Positions 35,000 through 47,194 of a stretch of DNA of 64,000 nt are shown one piece after another. The notes beneath the pieces were generated by a model. The model was not told the origin of the DNA. It did not search any database and was given only the letters and a program-made list of their open reading frames with translations. The DNA comes from Aradus depressus (lineage: Eukaryota > Arthropoda > Insecta > Hemiptera > Aradidae). Numbering within the stretch: the stretch's first letter is position 1; each line of letters opens with the position of its first letter. A program made the position numbers and the translations under genes. The stretch is taken from positions 14,858,249 to 14,922,248 of the forward strand of contig OY759223.1 of NCBI GenBank assembly GCA_963662175.1. The letters are read 5' to 3'.

Positions 35000-36110
35000 C
35001 TCTACATCGCAAACTCGGAGTTTTTCTTGTTGAGAAAGTGTCATATAGATAAGAAATTTTTTCAATGAATTTACAATCAGATATTATGAGAAAACATATA
35101 CATTTTTTTTTTTTCTGTTTTATATAGGTAGGTAATTTTTGCATTGTTTATGTAAATATTTGATTTGTTTTACTCAAGGGTACTTTTTTAATTTGATTTA
35201 ACTTTGTCCCTGGATATAATTACCATAATGAACCCTAATGAGGTTGTTATTCAACAACTTTTCTAAGTCACTCTCAATTAAATATCAACCAAACTAAAAA
35301 AAGAAGAAACAAACAACAGAGTTTCAGTTCACCCATTTCTGTTCCTTCTAGTTGACTCCAGGCATTTCTAAAGTCCAAATCGATATAAGAAATGTTAATA
35401 CAATATTCATAATTCTAATATAACTTTATCATCTTTAAAGGTTCTATATTGATCTTATATTGGTCTATCATAATTATGTTTTAATTGTCTATCAAGTTAG
35501 GTTTTTATATTTTGGGTTTAAGAAATTGTAAGGATTGTATTTCAGAAGTTGAAAATATACCTTGGATTTTCATCTAAATTCAGTAAGTTAAATAATAATT
35601 TTATTAATAAATTTACTAAATCTAAGAGATATCTAATTGTCGCTATGAAGAGTAAACACAGTCATGTGATTTTCTTATGTACGTGAATTTTCAAAGATTT
35701 TGCTGATATTTCTTCACTTTATTTCATAAAATATGCTACAGCACTTTTAGATACAGTCTAGATTCATATATGTTCGTTCAACTTAAATGTTTTCCATCAG
35801 CCATTTTCAGAAACGGTTTTTCGATAGCAATGACTATTTTCCCTTGAAGACAAACAGGGATTTTTTTACAGTCCTCCTCATGGTGTGGTAATACTCCTCA
35901 AAGTAAACAAACCTCTGCTTTAATGGATTATTTTTTGTAGAGTTATTTAACTTTCGTTATTTGAAATTTGTAGGTTGATAATAGCAAATTGCCGAATATT
36001 CTCATTACAGAATATAATTCTACGAAATAAAATATTGCTTATTTTAGCAAACTGAGCAACATTTGTATTTACTCATAACCCATAGAAATATTGTGATATA
36101 TAATATCTTT
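35000..36110. other. C-D spacer, nothing recognised
   Basis: AT-rich unique-looking DNA upstream of receptor D. I looked for the promoter block seen at B and C and did not find a convincing match. Receptor D exon 1 follows a TTTTTTTTCAG acceptor, so its promoter and a leader exon should lie in this region. Confidence 0.4.
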
Positions 36111-36136
36111 TTTTTTTTTCAGGTCAAATAAAAAAA

Positions 36137-39100
36137 ATGCGATTGGTTTTGCCATGGAAACGAGAGAATCTCTCAGATGTGTGGACCTGGCCTCAGATAT
36201 TCTGGCTGAATGTTTTCGGTTGGTGGGCCGAAGAAGCATCAACTGAAAAACGTCGAAAGCTGCTCCGATATTGGCGAGCATTCACCCTCGCCTACTTAAT
36301 AGGAAGTGTTTTATCCATTACAATGGCTGTTGTCATGAAAATAGTTGCAGGTGTTATTGATAAAGATCTTCTGGGTCTTTTTATTCTACCACCGACAGCG
36401 TTAGGCGCGTATACCACTGTTCAGGTGGTTAAATATAGAGTACCTCTCAAAAAAGCTATGGATCTTTTCGATGGTAAATCTATTTGTAATTAAATTTCAT
36501 AAAATTTCAGTTTGCAAATTACATTTTTTTGCGTTTAAATCAAACAACAACAAAAATGAAATTTTTTTAGTAAAATAGCTATAATTTTAAGAGTTTTTAT
36601 ATTCCCAATCTAAAAATGTAGGCTCCTATAGATTTTTGAACGAGGAATCCATTTTTCATAGTTAAAAAAAAAATTGGCACTTAAAATGGCTACAAAGGTA
36701 TCTCAAAAGTCAAAATTATTATTTTTTTAATAGTAGGTACGGAAAATTGTCTAAATAAAGTTATCTGCTTCGTTTTCGCGCAATTTAGAATTGAAAAAAC
36801 GCGATTTTAGCAGTTATCACGTTTTGGTCTAACTTTGAACTGGTGTATATCGAAATTATTAATTTCTAAAAATCTCAAATTTTACACGAATACTTTATCA
36901 AGAATCAGAAAATCCACGAAGAATTGGGTATTCCTCTTTCTGCAGCTCACATCGAGAATCTAGTGAAGAATCACCACGAAGGCCTTGTGTATTGTTCCGG
37001 GGCTGTACAGTATAGTCTTGGTGCACCTACTCCTGGGAGACGACTCAAACAAAGACTATACCAGGACTTTTTATTTTAAACTCTTTATTTTATTATATAT
37101 TTGTGTATAGCATCTTGTATCTTGGTTCAAATAAATGTTGTTGTTTTTGTTAAACACGAATACTCAGAGGTACTAAGGGAACATTCTCACAAAGTTTGGA
37201 GAAAACATTTTTTTTCCATGTACGCTTGAAATGGAAATCAAATATAAATCTTCTCCCCTTGGAAATTCAGATTTCATTATAGAATATTATTTTCATAGAT
37301 CTGACCCGAGGAACAACTGAGCCGGAGGATATGGAGCTGTTTCGGTCCCGAATGACCAAACCATGGTTCATCTTCTCCATAGTTCAATTGAGTGTTGGAA
37401 CTAACGTTCTTCACTGGACCATTCGACCCATCATGTACGCACTCCTCTACGGCAAGAAGACCCACATCCTGGACAGTTGGCCAAGCTTTATGGACACTTG
37501 GACACAGTTTATGGTCACCTACGTGTGCCAAGTCTTTAGTATCTCTCTCTTTGGATTCACATTCACTATGTTCCCAAGTATCTTCTTCTGTATTGCTGAA
37601 TGTATACTCTGTCATATGGCAATCCTGAGGAACAATTTGGAAAAAGTTCGTCTCAATGCTGAATCAAAGGTGAATTTAAAAATGAAAAAGCTTCTGAATG
37701 ATCATATCAAAATTTTGGAGTAAGTCATGAATTTTTTTTAAACTTAAATATTTTTATAAACCAACGATCTGTATTGGCAGGAATTAATCGATGAGTAACA
37801 TTTTTTTTTTTCAATTTAATTATAGTTTTATTTTGGCATCTAAGACTTGCATTAGTTTTCAATTGGGGAAGGATTGACCAACGATATAATAGGAAGGACA
37901 GATCAGGCTTGTGGTCGATAAAACAAACTCTTCAGGGTCTGTATTGACATAAGTATATACATTTTTTTTTTGGTCTTATGCATATTGGCCATGTGTTATC
38001 TAATTATTTACGACATCCATGGCCCCGGGAGGGAGTTCTATCAATTAAATAAAACTCACTCCCGGACGGGATTCGAACCCGCAAACCACGGTGAGACCAT
38101 GCGATCAAAGCCCTACGCTCTAGTCCGCTCACCGTGGCTCCCGACGATATATGTACATATACCGATATACATTATCAGTGTACACTAAAACTAAATGTGA
38201 CTAAACAACAAATAAACAAATATACAACTAAAATTATTTATACTACAACGAAATAAACACAAATAATTATAACTAAATAAAATTTAAATAAGGTGAACAA
38301 AAATTTAAAAATATTTAAACTATTAAAACATAAAATTAAAAATATTAAAAACCTAACACAATAACAACTTTTTTTTGTTCATTCTTTTTTTTATTGAAAC
38401 CTTGGTGGAGAGAGCTTTTTTTTTTGGGGGGGGGGAGGGGGGGGGGGGGGCTTCGCCTTATAAACATTTGAGCTCAAACTTCTCTGATGAAACCTGAATA
38501 TCTTAGGGATGACATACACGATTTCCACTATGGCTAAGAACCATCTCGCAAATACCAGCTTTTAAAAGGAAAAAAACCGCATTTAAATCGGTTCAACCGT
38601 CTTGGAGCTACGATGCCACAGACAGACAGACCCACACACACACAGACTTCAAACTTATAACACTCCTCCATTTGCGTCGGGGGTTAAAAACAAAAACAAA
38701 ATAAAATATATACTATGATATCTAAACAAGAAATAAATATGACTAAACAAAACCTACATCATAGACGAACAAAATGTTTAAATCAAAACACAATATACGG
38801 CCAAACTGACACCATCAACGAATAGTTACATAGTTTGAGAATTTTATATGTTAGATAGATATTATGATTCATGCCCGGGCTTTAACTATGTGGTCATATC
38901 GCCTACTACCAAAGCGCTCTTTCGTCACTCTGGTGGACATGAGCCCGACTCTACTGTGGGAGTCCTAAATTTTGCTTACCCTAAATTTTTATTCACCTAG
39001 GGTAGGGGTCTTTAACGAGTACCTGACATCGTACAGGCTCGGGACCATCGCTTAACGTCCCATCCGAAGGACGGCGTGCTTAAGTTTATTTTACCTCCCA

Positions 39101-42100
39101 GGTAAAATAAACTAAGGGCCTCGGTCGGGTTACGAACCCACGACCTTGAGCTCAGAAGTCAAGCACGCATACCACTGAGCTACCGGCGCCCTCTTCATAG
39201 ATTTATTTCCAATCAATAATATAATACTTATGAACAATGTATACGTCCAAAATGTTCAAATAATGATATTAATTATTTTATTTAGGATGTGTGACAATCT
39301 GAATTATGCCTCCAAGAGTGTACTCATAATGCAAGCTATTGTAACTGCACTAACATACTGTTTTGGGCTTTTCATCATAACTATGGTATGAAGTTTTTTT
39401 TAAAATTCATTTAGCGGGTGTGTTATTGGTTGGGGGGGAGGGGTGTGCTATGGGGAGGGGGGCGAGTCATCCGAAATAACATTGCGGGGGGGGGGGGGGG
39501 GGGGGGGGGGGGCGCTGCATCCCGCATCTTCTGAGTGGGGTGTGGGCGGGGCTTAGCTCCCCCTCTCACACCATTCAGCCTCCTAGCACATGTTAGATTT
39601 TGTCCACGTTGCGTTAAAATTAAAAAAAAATTTACCTCGCTATAACTATTAAACCGCTGGTGCGATTACGCTGCAAATGTTCCCAGCAGCTCCTGATCGG
39701 TTTCTGTATAGTTAGAATGTCACTTTTTTCCACTCACTACACTGAATGTCTACGGAGCGACATTGAGTCGTCCGAATGGCACACTCGGGCGGAGACTCTG
39801 AACATTGATGTCTTCCCTATACGGTTTTGGACACATATATAAAATTTCGTATCGATACATTCATTCTATTGGTATTTATTAGAGTTTTTGTGTCAAGCCT
39901 CTCCCTAATCTTCTCCTTCCCTTTGGTCGATTTGGCTGAAAATCAATAAGTATCGTCTTTAGATCATTGTGGAATCACATATAATGTTTCGTGTCGATTC
40001 ATTCATTCTATCCATGATTACAGACATATACAAGCACATTTTTTTTTTTAATTCTTCATCTGGAGGTGCGGAGTACAAACCGCATCAAATTTTTGATTAC
40101 ATAATTTCACCAATACTTTATATAACTTGGGAAGTGATATACATTTATTGAATTCAGTGAATTGTTTCAAGTCTCCTCGACAAGTTCACAATGAGAATTT
40201 TAATTTAATAGTTTTAGTTTAAAAAAGCTAGAATAATTACTTTTATTGTTTTTTTTTCTTTCAGAGTGAAATCAACGTTAACATTATAATGAACCTCGTA
40301 GAATCTACATTGCTGGTAACTGTCATATTCTTCTTTTCTTGTTGGTATAGCAATGAAATATCACTTCAGGTAAGAATTTCAATTTATTATTTAATTACCA
40401 CAAAAAAAATGTATTTATTATACAAGTTTCATCCAACATCAAACTAATTCAGGTGTTTCAGTCAAAAACCCTTAGACTAATAACACAGTGCCCCTCATAC
40501 GTAAACAACAGAACACTTCATAACGATCTTCAGATACACAAAGTACCCGAAACAATACAAACTACTTACATACGGTTTTTTTAGAAAACTTTACACATTT
40601 ACAAACCCAGAAATACGTACTTTATCTGCACAACACTTACCACAAAACCCCCCATGAAGGTTGAAGAGAAGATGGAACCGCGACTTACTGCCACCTTGAA
40701 TCCTATTCGTTCTTAATATTTTTTTTTACATTATTTTCCTTTACTTATATGATCTCTCTTACCTATCCATCAAAATTGTCTTTCAATTCCTTTTCATTTA
40801 TTTTTTTATGTTATTTTATTTATTTATTTTTTTTTTTCTGTTTTTGTTCTAATATTTAAGATCAATTTTCGTCCCGAGGGCCTAACACTGGGTGGCCTTC
40901 CTCTCACATGCCATTCACGCCAACATATCTATACGTACCATCATAGATGCTGGTTGTTAGACACTAGCAACAGTTGTATCTTTATAAATAGACTAAAAAA
41001 AAAAAAAAAAAAACAGATTTGCTTGTTGTAATTATAAAAAAGATTGTGAAAAAACTTTAATAGATTTGGACGTAATAATAATATTTATTTACGTTGAACC
41101 ATAACAAGATAATTAGATAGGTAAAAAAAATAGCTTATAAAAAATATACGACAGATATTTTATTTATAGGTTATGTTAGTTATTATGGCTCATGCCCGGG
41201 CTTTAACTACAAGTTCATATCGCCTACTACCAGAGCGCTCTTAGTCACTCTGGTGGACATGAGCTCGACTCTACTGTGGGAGTTTTAAACTGCCTAGCCT
41301 AAATTTTTATTCACCTAGGGTAGGGGTCTTTAACGAGTACCTGACATCGTACAGGCTCGGGACCATCGCTTAACGTCCTATCTGAAGGACGGCATGCTTA
41401 AGTTTATTTACCTCCCAGATAAAATAAACGAAGTGCCTCGGCTGGGTTTCGAACTCTAATAATCAATAGTTGACTTAAGTAGGGGCTTCTAAATACTTGT
41501 ACTAAATTCTGTGTAGATGAATTCATCACATAGGCAGTTATCAATTTTTTTAAATTGAGCCCTCACCCCTGAAACCCCCCTCCCTTCGGCCGATATCTCT
41601 GAAATTTGATAGTTTATGTTGGCCTTTGACTACAAATATGAAATTTCATGTCGAAACATTCATTACATCGACAGTTGTTGCGGTTTTTGAGTTCAGCCCC
41701 CCTCAAAACACTGAACTACAAATGGCCGCAGTATATTAAAGGAGTGGAAGATGTTTTTGATATTTATTAAAATGCCACCTTCTCAATTTTTCACAATTTC
41801 TCAAGGAAGAACTTTCACTTTACAGACTAAACATACCTCATTATATATCATAAATTAAATACTAAAGAATAGTGTTTTAAACATCTATTTTAGAGTGGCT
41901 ACATAGGACAATCAGCCTATATGTCACAATGGATGGATGGTAGTGAAAAAGAAAAGAAAACTGTCCTCATTTTAATGACAAGAAGTTTACGACCGGTAAA
42001 ATATGGCAGCTTTCTGCAGCTTGATCTCAACACATTCCTTATGGTAAGTTATTTATAAAATCATGTATGTATATATGAGGAGTTTAGAGCCAGAGCGGAC

Positions 42101-43638
42101 CAACTGGTTGAAACTGAACAGGTAGAAAATGGCAATTGAAAATTGAGTACATTTTGTTTATCTCCATAAATGGGCCCCAAATATTTATTTATATTTGAAA
42201 TTTTAGAATAGTATTGGATGAGTGTTCCCTTTTTGTATTCTATAAAGTTTTTGAAGGCCGTATGATCCATTGGGACTTGGAAAATATATGCACAAAATAC
42301 TTGTGGACTAAACTTAAAGTGCTGCTATCTATCACTGAAGTGAAGAAACTAAGTGATCCACACTAGTTTTGAAAAAGGGAACCTATGCCAACATCAGGAT
42401 GGTAATAACTCATTTTCCGAAAAATTGTGGGTTGGTCCGCTCTGGCTCCAAATTCCTCATATATAGTTTTATTAGACAACATAAACATTAAAAGAATATG
42501 ACACTTATAAACTATATGTACAAAACGTGTCTTAGTGACTCACCTTGGTTATTTATTATGACCCATGCCCGGGCTTTATGAGGTCATGTTATCCAGTGCT
42601 GGATTATCCAATAGGCCGGACTAGGCCATGGCCTGGGGCCCCCGTGGATGAAGGGCCCCCGTAAAAATAGAAAATGGATTTAAAAAAAAAAAAGTTTATT
42701 CCGAAAAATTCAAAATTATAAATTTTTTTTATTCATTAAAAATTTACCAATGAATCAAATTTATGTTTGATCATTTTTTTTATATCTATACATTCATCAT
42801 AACTACAATTGTATTTACGGCAAATAATTTTCAATCATATTCAAAAGCGAGCAAAGAAGCATTATGCATCAAGAACGATTAGACATGCTGAGTTTGATGT
42901 TCATTGAATCAGATGTTCTTCGTCAAATTGATTTTGAAGACATCATCAATGATTTTAGCGACCTCAAGTGTAGAAAGAAAGATTTTTAAAGAAAGAATAT
43001 ATACTTTAACAAAAAATAAAATTTATTTCATGTTTATACCTTAGAAATAATATAAATCCATTGTTAAATGCATAAATGAACATTTTATTGCAGTTTGTAA
43101 AAAAAGGGAGGCCCCAAAAATTTTAAGGGCCTAGGGCCTCCTATTCGCTTAATCCGACATTGATGTTACCTACTACCAGAGCGCTCTCGTGGATATGACT
43201 ACTGTGGGTGTGTCAAACTTTGCCTATTCAGGTTTTGCTATCTAGGTTAGGCCTTTTTAACATCGTACAGGCTCGGGAACATTTTCACGTTTCATACGGA
43301 GGGAGGCGTTTTTGAAAAAGGCTTTAAATAACGTAATTTTAATTAATTTAATTTTATGCCAACTTTTGGTATTCCGTAAATTGATTCGTTACGCTATTTG
43401 ACGCCAACATATCGATTACTATTAGTGTAATGAAGACTATTAGTCTCTCCAAATAAAAATAAAATATAAATATTCTGCTGTTTTTGCCGGCCTCCAAAAT
43501 TTGCCGCCAAATTACCCTCCCCATATAATGTATAACAATTATAAAATAACCAATTAACACATTTTTCCTATTATGTTACAGGTTTTGAAGACTGCTTTTT
43601 CATATTATAATTTCCTCTTGGCTGTGGTTGAAAAGTAA
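36137..43638 (+). CDS. Odorant receptor D, complete
   Basis: Exons: 36137-36473, 37299-37719, 39286-39385, 40265-40369, 41894-42043 and 43582-43638 (TAA). Phases are 1, 2, 0, 0, 0; 389 residues. It starts MRLVLPWKRENLSDVWTWPQ, 14 nt after a TTTTTTTTCAG acceptor, so a 5' leader exon is implied. Landmarks: HWTIRPIMYALLYGKKTHIL in exon 2, CFGLFIITM at the end of exon 3, SEINVNIIMNLVE and FFSCWYSNEISLQ in exon 4, and VLKTAFSYYNFLLAVVEK at the C-terminus. It has the 421-nt exon 2 and exon 3-4 signature shared with E. It is a 7tm_6 odorant receptor; the ligand is unknown. AATAAA is at 43663-43668. No broken frame. Introns hold LINE, SINE and hAT copies, and a poly-G run lies close after exon 3. Confidence 0.94.
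36895..37153 (+). mobile_element. Short Jockey-like LINE tail with 11-bp duplication
   Basis: ACACGAATACT occurs at 36884-36894 and 37154-37164. The insert encodes NQKIHEELGIPLSAAHIENL, like the C-terminus of Jockey polymerases, and then a 3' UTR rich in TGTT. It is 259 bp long, strongly 5'-truncated, in intron 1 of receptor D. Confidence 0.75.
37963..38143 (-). mobile_element. SINE-2 copy (tRNA-headed, poly(A) tail)
   Basis: On the - strand: GGGAGCCACGGTGAGCGGAC, B box GCGGGTTCGAATCCCG, then GAGTGAGTTTTATTTAAT and a 3' A-run (the T-run at 37962-37971). The head resembles a tRNA with a long variable arm (Ser/Leu type). It lies in intron 2 of receptor D. Confidence 0.75.
38421..38700. repeat. 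Poly-T/poly-G run and dispersed repeat tail
   Basis: Ten T are followed by G10-A-G14 at 38426-38450. The stretch after it (GCATTTAAATCGGTTCAACC, GGAGCTACGATGCCACAGAC, GTCGGGGGTTAAAAAC) is a common arthropod transposon-tail type with a CAGA/CACA microsatellite. Confidence 0.55.
38861..39193 (-). mobile_element. SINE-1 full-length copy in receptor D intron 2
   Basis: Complete from the tail (ATGATTCATGCCCGGGCTTT) to the head (CACTGAGCTACCGGCGCCCT, 39193). Well conserved. It ends 92 bp before exon 3. No clear target duplication. Confidence 0.85.
39420..39560. repeat. G-rich tract with a 27-G run
   Basis: G-rich DNA starts about 35 bp after the exon 3 donor of receptor D and includes an uninterrupted run of 27 G at 39486-39512 plus several G4-G7 runs. 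It is on the transcribed gene's sense strand, so the nascent intron RNA would be able to form G-quadruplexes. Confidence 0.85.
39840..40040 (-). repeat. Dispersed repeat R-150 in receptor D intron 3
   Basis: TATCGATACATTCATTCTAT, GGTCGATTTGGCTGAAAATC and GTCGATTCATTCATTCTATC give one and a half reversed units. Confidence 0.5.
40450..41013 (+). mobile_element. Jockey-like LINE 3' end with poly(A)
   Basis: Reads LITQCPSYVNNRTLHNDLQI, HKVPETIQTTYIRFF, then KPPMKVEEKMEPRLTAT, all part of a Jockey C-terminus. The 3' UTR (GGTGGCCTTCCTCTCACATG, TGCTGGTTGTTAG) ends in an A-run at about 40994-41013. It lies in intron 4 of receptor D. Confidence 0.7.
41168..41455 (-). mobile_element. SINE-1 copy, head truncated
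   Basis: Runs from GGTTATGTTAGTTATTATGG to the B box (GGCTGGGTTTCGAAC) and stops there, so the outer half of the tRNA head is missing. It is followed by a reversed R-150 repeat at about 41465-41720. Confidence 0.75.
42551..43320 (-). mobile_element. SINE-1 copy split by a hAT element
   Basis: Left part 42551-42593 (ATTATGACCCATGCCCGGGC) and right part 43163-43320 (TTACCTACTACCAGAGCGCT, CATCGTACAGGCTCGGGA) join into one degraded SINE-1 when the insert 42594-43162 is removed. It lies in intron 5 of receptor D. Confidence 0.75.
42594..43162 (+). mobile_element. hAT element with 8-bp duplication, nested in SINE-1
   Basis: ATGTTATC (42586-42593) and ATGTTACC (43163-43170) flank it with one mismatch. 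Ends CAGTGCTGGATTATCCAATA and (reverse) CAATGTCGGATTAAGCGAAT are inverted copies. The frame to 42989 reads FKSEQRSIM, then HQERLDMLSLMFIESDVLRQ and IDFEDIINDFSDLK, the C-terminal end of a zinc-finger-type hAT transposase. At 569 bp it is non-autonomous. Confidence 0.85.
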
Positions 43639-44078
43639 CTTCTATCTAAAAAAAAAATGTAAAATAAATAATACTTAGAAAATACTGTCATTACTTTGTT
43701 TGCAACACAAATAATTATTTAATTTTAAAATTCTATTTTTCATGATGTGTCTATCTAATAATAATTGAAAATACATATCGGAAATTAAGAATGTTGTTGT
43801 GTTTATGGAATTAAACCCTTTATACATATCATCGGCCTTATGGCATACGATTTATGAAAACACATACTCCCAAAAGATCCAATAACATATTTTTTTCTTC
43901 AAATTTTCATCCATTATTTTATTTTTTTTTGAAAATCTGAAATATTTAACGCAACTTTCAGAAAAATACTATCTATGTACGCTGTACTTATAAATTATAT
44001 TTATACACGTCCTACACTGAAGAACTATTATTTTAAACAGTTGCGAAACAATCCTATTATTTCATCAACTATAATATA

Positions 44079-44832
44079 GTTGGTTATTATGTCTCATGAT
44101 TTAACTATTAAGGCATAACGCCTACTTTACTTACTTTCTTTCCCTGGCGCTACGGTCCTTGTAGAATCTGGGCCTCCGCAACGATCTTCCGCCATTCTTC
44201 TCTATCCTCGGCCTCCCGTCTCCATCTTCTGCTTCACTAAGACCTCCAGGTCCGGGCTCTTGTACAGGTCCCTCAGCTCCCTATTGGTCCGTATCCTCCA
44301 TCTATCCCCCTCTGGAGTAGGGCCGTATATCTTCCTCAATACCTTCCTCTCCCACGTATTGAGTAAGACTTCGTCCCTCCTAGTCAGGACCCAGGTTTCA
44401 CTCGCATATGTGACTCAGGACTGTTTCATAAATTGTTATTTTGGCGTCTCGGGGCACAGTCCTCGATCCGAGCACCTTCTGCAGTGACCGGTAGCATCTA
44501 TTCCCGGCCATTATCCTCGCTTTGATGTCTTCTCTAACGTCGTTCCTTTCCGTGATAACGGCCCCCAGTTACTTGAAGCTATCCACCCAGTCAAACTTGT
44601 CAAGGGGTAACAACTACTACAAGGTCACTGTAGTTGACATGAGCCCGACTCTACTATGGGAGTCCCAAATTTTGCCTACCTAGGTTTATTCACCTAGGGT
44701 AGGGGTCTTTAACGACTGATAACGTACATACTCGGGATCATTGCTTAACGTTTCATCGGAAGAACGACGTTCTCAATCCACTATCTTGAGCTCAGTACGC
44801 TAACACATTATCTCATAGCTACCGGCGCCCTC
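44079..44832 (-). mobile_element. SINE-1 copy split by an RTE-like LINE
   Basis: SINE-1 parts at 44079-44132 (TTATTATGTCTCATGATTTA) and 44609-44832 (GACATGAGCCCGACTCTACT to ATAGCTACCGGCGCCCTC) enclose the LINE at 44133-44608. D-E spacer. Confidence 0.7.
44133..44608 (-). mobile_element. RTE-like LINE C-terminal fragment, internally deleted
   Basis: The - strand reads ASETWVLTRRDEVLLNTWER, KVLRKIYGPTPEGDRWRIRT and NRELRDLYKSPDLEVL, then jumps by deletion to EEWRKIVAEAQILQGP. It extends further 5' than the copy at 4352-4799 and belongs to the same or a sister family. Confidence 0.75.
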
Positions 44833-45389
44833 ACAGTCTTATTATTTCATTGAATATAATATACCAATTATACTAATTTTGCTAATAACAATACCAATAA
44901 GTAATGATCCCCAAATTGAGGATGACAATCCTGTTACCCCTGGAAAAAAAAAAAAAAAAAAAAAAATTGGAGTGATTAACTTAGATTCAATTTAAAATAA
45001 AAAGTTTTTAATTGGTTAAGAATTGAGTTTAATTGTAGTTACAAAAGTGAAACTATTGACTATTAATGTGTTCCTTTCTATTGTTTTTCCAATTCTCAGA
45101 AATTTCTCAACTATCAATCTGAAATGATTTCTGAGTAGAAAGAAAATTGAACATAAAACACATTTCAGTTTATCAATTCCACTTGGAGCTGGTGTATTAG
45201 AATTGTTACGGAAAATTACTATACTATTCTAATTCCGGTATGCTAAAAATTTAATATTAACCATATTAGTAGTATAAAATTTACTTAATTATTCGCATAC
45301 ACTTTTGAGTATAAAGTTACGAAAATTGAGTTAAAATAGCATTTATATTTTAGAGATGTATTCGCCAGAGATCTTGTGGAAGTTCATTG

Positions 45390-45594
45390 TAAATACTACT
45401 GAATAAAACAGAACGAGTCAAAAATTCCACTATATTTATATAATAGACACAATATATTTCGCTGGTTATGACTCCCAGTCTTAAGTCTGTATCCTGTACA
45501 CTTGACAATGCTCTAAGCAGCGAAATATATTGTCTTTTATATAAATAAAGTGAAATTTTTGACTCGTTCTAAGTGTTTTATTCAGTAGTATTTA
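45390..45594. repeat. Large inverted repeat (hairpin)
   Basis: Left arm 45390-45463 and right arm 45518-45594 are near-perfect reverse complements (AATACTACTGAATAAAACA, GAACGAGTCAAAAATTCCAC, ACAATATATTTCGCTG). The 54-nt loop and right arm carry CTTGACAATGCTCTAAGCAG then CGAAATATATTGTC, a decayed hammerhead-like arrangement. D-E spacer. Confidence 0.8.
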
Positions 45595-45682
45595 CATTTT
45601 ATTGTATGTAAGCAATTGGAAGGATAGTGTTTTATTGCTTTTTCTAAAACATTAATTTGATCTTTAAGTGAAGACACCATAG

Positions 45683-45890
45683 TTAGTGATATTATCGCCT
45701 ACTACCAGACCGCTCTTTCCTCACTCTGGTGGACATGAGCCCGACTCTACTATGCGAGTCCTAAATTTTGCCTACCCTAATTTTTATTCACCTAGGGCAG
45801 GGGTCTTTAACAAGTACATGACATCGTACAGGCTCGGGACCATCGCTTAACATCCCATCCGAAGGACGGCGTGCTTAAGTTTATTATATA
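45683..45890 (-). mobile_element. SINE-1 copy, both ends truncated
   Basis: Body only, from TATTATCGCCTACTACCAGA to GAAGGACGGCGTGCTTAAGT. Well conserved otherwise. Confidence 0.75.
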
Positions 45891-46127
45891 AAGTTAAATA
45901 ATTTTTAAAAAATGCCGTTTCTATGGAAACACCTTGAGTATTATTCACATTTTAATTGACCAGCTATACGTATAGGGGAAGTTATGTAATCGATGAAAAA
46001 TTTGATGCAGAGTTTTCAAAGTTACTGTTTGTCTGTGAACATGAAAACTCCCGATAAAATGAATGTATCGACATGAAACTTTATATGTGAATCCAGAACC
46101 TGCTATAGACCCAGGGCCGGCGGAACA

Positions 46128-46258
46128 TGAAAATGGCGCCCGAGCGAAACTGAAAATGGCGCCCGAGCGAAACTGAAAATGGCGCCCGAGCGAAACTGAA
46201 ATTGGCGCCCGAGCGAAACTGAAAATGGCGCCCGAGCGAAACTGAAATTGGCGCCCTC
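46128..46258 (+). repeat. 23-bp tandem repeat
   Basis: The unit AAAATGGCGCCCGAGCGAAA plus CTG is repeated five to six times, with AAATT variants in alternating later units. An R-150 repeat copy (45960-46105) precedes it. Confidence 0.9.
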
Positions 46259-46345
46259 AAAGTTACTTTTTTAGATTAACATTTATACAAGTTGTAGGAA
46301 CATTGAGGGTCAGTCAAAGATGGAAGAAAACACTATTCAAATGCC

Positions 46346-46376
46346 AACGTTTCGATATATCTTATATCATTATCAG
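46346..46376 (-). other. Decayed hammerhead-like motif (- strand)
   Basis: The - strand reads CTGATAA, a GATAT/ATATC hairpin, then GAAACGTT. One core change (CTGATGA to CTGATAA) should inactivate it. The GAAACGT(C/T) end, with a self-complementary ACGT, is the pattern of dimeric hammerheads. Confidence 0.4.
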
Positions 46377-46511
46377 GGCCTACAAACATAGGGGAGAATC
46401 AAGATTAGAATCATAATTAAAACAAAAATTAGTGTGTTGATAAATATTACTGAACGTTAAAATAGACATTGTAACCAGTTAAAAATTGAACCTGACTTAC
46501 TATGAATGCAT

Positions 46512-46990
46512 TACTAAACATTTTTTTTTTTTTTTTTTTTTTTTGTCTTTTATCCATAAAGATGCAATTGTTGCTAGGGTGCAACAACCAGCATCTATGT
46601 TGGTAGGTATGGATACGTTGGCGTGAATGGCATGTGAGAGGAAGGCCACGGCAAAAAAAAAAAAAAAAATGAAATAAAAAAAAAAGTAAATAAATAAAAA
46701 GGAATTGAAAGACAACTTTGATGGAATGGGTGAGAGAGATGATAAAAGTGAAGGAAAATAATGTAAAAGAATAAAAAAAAATAAAAATATTGAGAACGAA
46801 TAGGAATTAAGGTGGCAGTAAGTCGCGGTTCCACCTCCTCTTCAACCTTCGTGGGGGGTTTTGTGGTAAGTGTTGTGAAGATAAAGTACGTATTTCTGGG
46901 TTTGTATGTGTGTAAAGTTTTCTAAAAAAACGTATGTAAGTAGTTTGTATTGTGTTGGGTACTGTATGTATCAAATAAATATCAAAATTA
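46512..46990 (-). mobile_element. Jockey-like LINE 3' end (- strand)
   Basis: The - strand reads TVPNTIQTTYIRFFRKLYTH, TNPEIRTLSSQHLPQNPPRR and LKRRWNRDLLPP then stop, the typical Jockey C-terminus. Its 3' UTR ends in a T-run (46519-46544 on +), the poly(A) tail. Confidence 0.8.
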
Positions 46991-47194
46991 AATATAGATA
47001 CATTTTTATTCAAGTATTAAATTTGACATATAATGTAATTATATTTGATTTCAATGTTAATCTTTAAATATTTTATTATTAATTTTAATATAAATTTCTC
47101 TCACTTTTACAAATTATCTATTTTTTTAATACATAATCGGCGCACCGGCAATTTGGCGTCGCGGAATTTGGCCAGCTTCCGCCTGTATAGACCT

